DNA from: Variovorax gracilis
GTDB lineage: Bacteria > Pseudomonadota > Gammaproteobacteria > Burkholderiales > Burkholderiaceae_C
Assembly: GCF_030317115.1 (NCBI RefSeq)
Contig: NZ_JASZYF010000003.1
Location: 310,001-374,000 of the forward strand
Length of the DNA: 64,000 nt
Direction of reading: 5' to 3'
The notes under the pieces are model-generated. The model saw only the letters and a program-made list of their open reading frames with translations. It was not told the origin of the DNA and ran no database searches. The position numbers and the translations under genes are program-made. Shown here in pieces: positions 62,061-64,000 of this stretch (positions within the stretch are counted from its first letter, which is position 1; each line of letters starts with the position of its first letter).

Positions 62061-63002
62061 GTGATTCTGCGACACACCTTCGCCCCGCCCAACAACACGC
62101 GCCTGGGACACCTCTGCGGACCGCTCGACGCGAACCTGCGGCGCATCGAGGAAGCACTCAACGTCAAGATCGCGCACCGGCACGAGCAGTTCAAGATCGA
62201 CGGGCCCAAGGTCAACGCGCAACGCGCCATGGAAGTGCTGCAGGCGCTCTACGAGATCGCCCAGCGCCCGATCGATGCCGCGGTCGTCCAGCTCACGCTG
62301 GCGGGCGATGGCTCGATGACGGAGGCCGAGGACGGCGCCGTGGTGCTCGCCACGCGACGCACCGACCTGCGCGCCCGTACGCCGAACCAGAGCGTGTACC
62401 TGCACAACATCGCGAACCACGACATCACCCTCGGCATCGGCCCCGCAGGCACGGGCAAGACCTACCTGGCCGTGGCGTGCGCGGTGGATGCGCTCGAACG
62501 CAGCGCCGTGCAGCGCATCGTGCTGACCCGCCCCGCGGTGGAGGCCGGCGAGCGCCTCGGCTTCCTTCCCGGGGACCTGACGCAGAAGGTCGACCCCTAC
62601 CTGCGGCCGCTGTACGACGCGCTCTATGACCTGATGGGCTTCGACCGCGTACAGAAGGCTTTCGAGCGCAATGCGCTGGAGATCGCCCCGCTGGCCTTCA
62701 TGCGCGGCCGCACGCTGAACAACGCTTTCGTGATCCTCGACGAGGCTCAGAACACCACGCCCGAGCAGATGAAGATGTTCCTGACTCGCATCGGCTTCGG
62801 CGCCAAGGCGGTGGTCACCGGCGACGTGAGCCAGATCGACCTGCCGAAGGCGCAATTGAGCGGGCTCATCGACGCGGAGCGGGTGCTCAAGCGGGTCAAC
62901 GGCATCGCCATCACGCACTTCACCAGTGCCGACGTGGTGCGGCACCCGTTGGTCGCCCGCATCGTGGATGCCTACGACAACGCGCGCAAGCGAACACGAT
63001 GA
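62061..63002 (+). CDS. ybeZ: PhoH-like ATPase (YbeZ)
   Basis: P-loop ATPase of 313 residues. N-terminal domain ([19 protein letters not shown]), Walker [32 protein letters not shown], and Walker [21 protein letters not shown]. YbeZ pairs with the rRNA maturation nuclease YbeY, whose gene follows. The GTG at 62061 is the likely start, as the conserved reading begins there ([11 protein letters not shown]); no strong ribosome-binding site is seen. Confidence 0.93.
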   Translation: MILRHTFAPPNNTRLGHLCGPLDANLRRIEEALNVKIAHRHEQFKIDGPKVNAQRAMEVLQALYEIAQRPIDAAVVQLTLAGDGSMTEAEDGAVVLATRRTDLRARTPNQSVYLHNIANHDITLGIGPAGTGKTYLAVACAVDALERSAVQRIVLTRPAVEAGERLGFLPGDLTQKVDPYLRPLYDALYDLMGFDRVQKAFERNALEIAPLAFMRGRTLNNAFVILDEAQNTTPEQMKMFLTRIGFGAKAVVTGDVSQIDLPKAQLSGLIDAERVLKRVNGIAITHFTSADVVRHPLVARIVDAYDNARKRTR

Positions 63003-63072
63003 TGCTCCCCCCCAGTCTTCGCGCACTTCGTGTCGCCTCGCCAATCGCCTGCCGGCGGCCCGGCGGAGCAGG
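63003..63072 (+). repeat. Dispersed GC-rich intergenic repeat, copy 4
   Basis: Follows the ybeZ stop: GCTCCCCCCCAGTCT, CGCGCACTTCGTGTCGCCTCGCC, then GCCTGCCGGCGGCCCGGCGG. It shares the C-run, CACTTCGTGT core and GC-rich hairpin tail with copies 2 and 3. It fills most of the 102-base gap between two genes that usually abut. Confidence 0.7.
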
Positions 63073-63104
63073 TTTCGCGGCATTTTCGGGCTTGGGAGCG
63101 TGAG

Positions 63105-63557
63105 ATGGCGCTGGCTTCGTTGTCTCTGTCACTGCAGTTCGCGCGCTTCAAGGGGGTTGAGCGGCATCGGGCGGCACTTCCCCGTCACAGCGTCGTGCGC
63201 TGGATTCGCCATGCACTGGACGTCGACGGCGAACTGACCGTGCGCATCGTGGATGCCGAAGAGGGGCAGCAGCTCAATCGGGAATTTCGCGGGAAGGACT
63301 ACGCGACCAATGTGCTCACCTTCGACTACGCGCAGGCGCCAGTCGTGATGGCAGACCTGGTTCTTTGCGGGCCGGTGGTTGCCATGGAAGCGAAAGAGCA
63401 ACGCAAGACGCTGGCCGCGCATTACGCGCACCTGCTGGTGCACGGCACTTTGCATGCGCAGGGCTGGGATCATGAGACCGGCGAGGAAGACGCCGAGGCC
63501 ATGGAGGCGCGCGAGATCGAGATTCTCTCGGGGCTCGGCATCCGCAACCCCTACTGA
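63105..63557 (+). CDS. ybeY: YbeY endoribonuclease, rRNA maturation factor
   Basis: Protein of 150 residues with the UPF0054 signature [21 protein letters not shown] (about 113-133), whose three histidines bind zinc, and [18 protein letters not shown] upstream. YbeY processes 16S rRNA ends and takes part in ribosome quality control. ATG 63105 (MALASLSL) was chosen; the longer frame runs back into the repeat. Confidence 0.93.
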   Translation: MALASLSLSLQFARFKGVERHRAALPRHSVVRWIRHALDVDGELTVRIVDAEEGQQLNREFRGKDYATNVLTFDYAQAPVVMADLVLCGPVVAMEAKEQRKTLAAHYAHLLVHGTLHAQGWDHETGEEDAEAMEAREIEILSGLGIRNPY

Positions 63558-63569
63558 GCGCGAGATACC

Positions 63570-64000
63570 TCAGGCCGACATCTGCAGCGGGATGGTCACG
63601 GGGCCGTCGTTGACCAGATGCACCTGCATGTCCGCCGCGAATTCGCCCGTCGCCACCACCGGATGCGCGGCGCGCGCCTGGGACACGAAGTAGTCGTAGA
63701 GGCGCCGGCCTTCGTCGGGCGGCGCGGCCTGCGTGAAGCTGGGGCGGTTGCCTCCGCTCACGTCGGCCGCGAGCGTGAACTGGCTCACGACCAGGAGGCC
63801 ACCGCCGATGTCCTGCACGCTTCGGTTCATCTTGCCGGCCTCGTCCGAGAAGATCCGGAGCTTCAGGATCTTCGCGAGCATGCGGTCGGCCAGCGCATCA
63901 CTGTCGCCGCGCTCGGCGCACAAAAGCACAAGCAGGCCCGCATCGATGGCGCCGACGGCTTTGCCGGCGATGTCGACCCTTGCGCTGGCCACACGCTGGA
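63570..64000 (-). CDS. dtd: D-aminoacyl-tRNA deacylase, partial (cut by right edge)
   Basis: C-terminal 142 residues or so of a DTD-family enzyme that hydrolyses D-amino acids from mischarged tRNAs. The start lies beyond 64000: the frame is open to the edge and reads [16 protein letters not shown], which should follow a few N-terminal residues. Key motifs are [17 protein letters not shown] and the C-terminal [10 protein letters not shown] (Gly-cisPro type). Convergent with ybeY, 12 bases between the stops. Confidence 0.93.
   Translation of the reverse strand, partial: QRVASARVDIAGKAVGAIDAGLLVLLCAERGDSDALADRMLAKILKLRIFSDEAGKMNRSVQDIGGGLLVVSQFTLAADVSGGNRPSFTQAAPPDEGRRLYDYFVSQARAAHPVVATGEFAADMQVHLVNDGPVTIPLQMSA

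Noticed and set aside
1..64000. CRISPR array, insertion sequence or prophage
   Set aside because: No regularly spaced repeats, transposase, integrase or phage structural genes were seen on either strand.

Overview
The window looks like chromosomal DNA of a GC-rich betaproteobacterium, most likely a Comamonadaceae member (Variovorax or a close relative). This is judged from codon use, the conserved blocks yqgE-ruvX-pyrR-pyrB-pyrC'-plsC, dusB-fis-purH and rubredoxin-pilGHIJL, a Bug-type solute receptor, and a GC-rich intergenic repeat of a kind I associate with this family. I could run no database search. I see no CRISPR array, insertion sequence, prophage or origin. Apart from the genes cut by the two window edges, all genes look intact, and no gap between genes exceeds 300 bases.

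Layout. 1-8.5 kb is an aromatic-catabolism region. A minus-strand hydroquinone-cleavage operon (two-subunit hydroquinone 1,2-dioxygenase, an NTF2-like protein, 4-hydroxymuconic semialdehyde dehydrogenase and a maleylacetate reductase cut by the left edge) lies near a LysR regulator. A second LysR (PcaQ-like) diverges from protocatechuate 3,4-dioxygenase pcaHG. 8.5-13.4 kb holds a cytochrome c4-like protein, a compact MoxR ATPase / membrane protein / GNAT / VWA operon and a 2OG-Fe(II) oxygenase. 13.4-19.5 kb is tamA-tamB and tRNA-Arg(CCT). 19.6-23.1 kb has a Bug receptor, an Rrf2 regulator without the IscR cluster ligands, a NadM-Nudix enzyme and a 25-residue membrane peptide. 23.1-29.2 kb is plsC, a pseudo-dihydroorotase, pyrB, pyrR, ruvX, yqgE and a photolyase.

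29.3-39.4 kb is the whole Pil-Chp chemosensory operon for type IV pili (rubredoxin, pilG, pilH, pilI, pilJ and a 2058-residue PilL/ChpA kinase). 39.5-48.8 kb is housekeeping: a ThiD-like kinase, hemL, purH, fis, dusB, a YqaA-like protein, a GST, ychF and a MOSC protein. 48.9-53.4 kb has a UbiH-like monooxygenase, dsbC, an M61 peptidase and an enoyl-CoA hydratase. 53.4-55.3 kb encodes an ECF sigma factor fused in frame to a membrane-anchored C-terminal half. 55.5-59.9 kb has a CAT-anticodon tRNA and a lipid-related locus. 59.9-64 kb is ruvB, ruvA, phoH/ybeZ, ybeY and a partial dtd.

The most novel-looking material is the lipid locus at 55.9-59.9 kb. An MGDG-synthase-like glycosyltransferase overlaps a PlcP/LpxH-like phosphoesterase by four bases. 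Both are divergent from a protein joining a fatty-acid-hydroxylase (alkylglycerol-monooxygenase-like) domain to a YhhN (lysoplasmalogenase-like) domain, and the shared upstream region carries Pho-box-like heptamers. I propose, as inference, a phosphate-responsive module that swaps phospholipid for glycolipid and turns over ether lipids. The sigma factor-membrane fusion is the second most unusual item.
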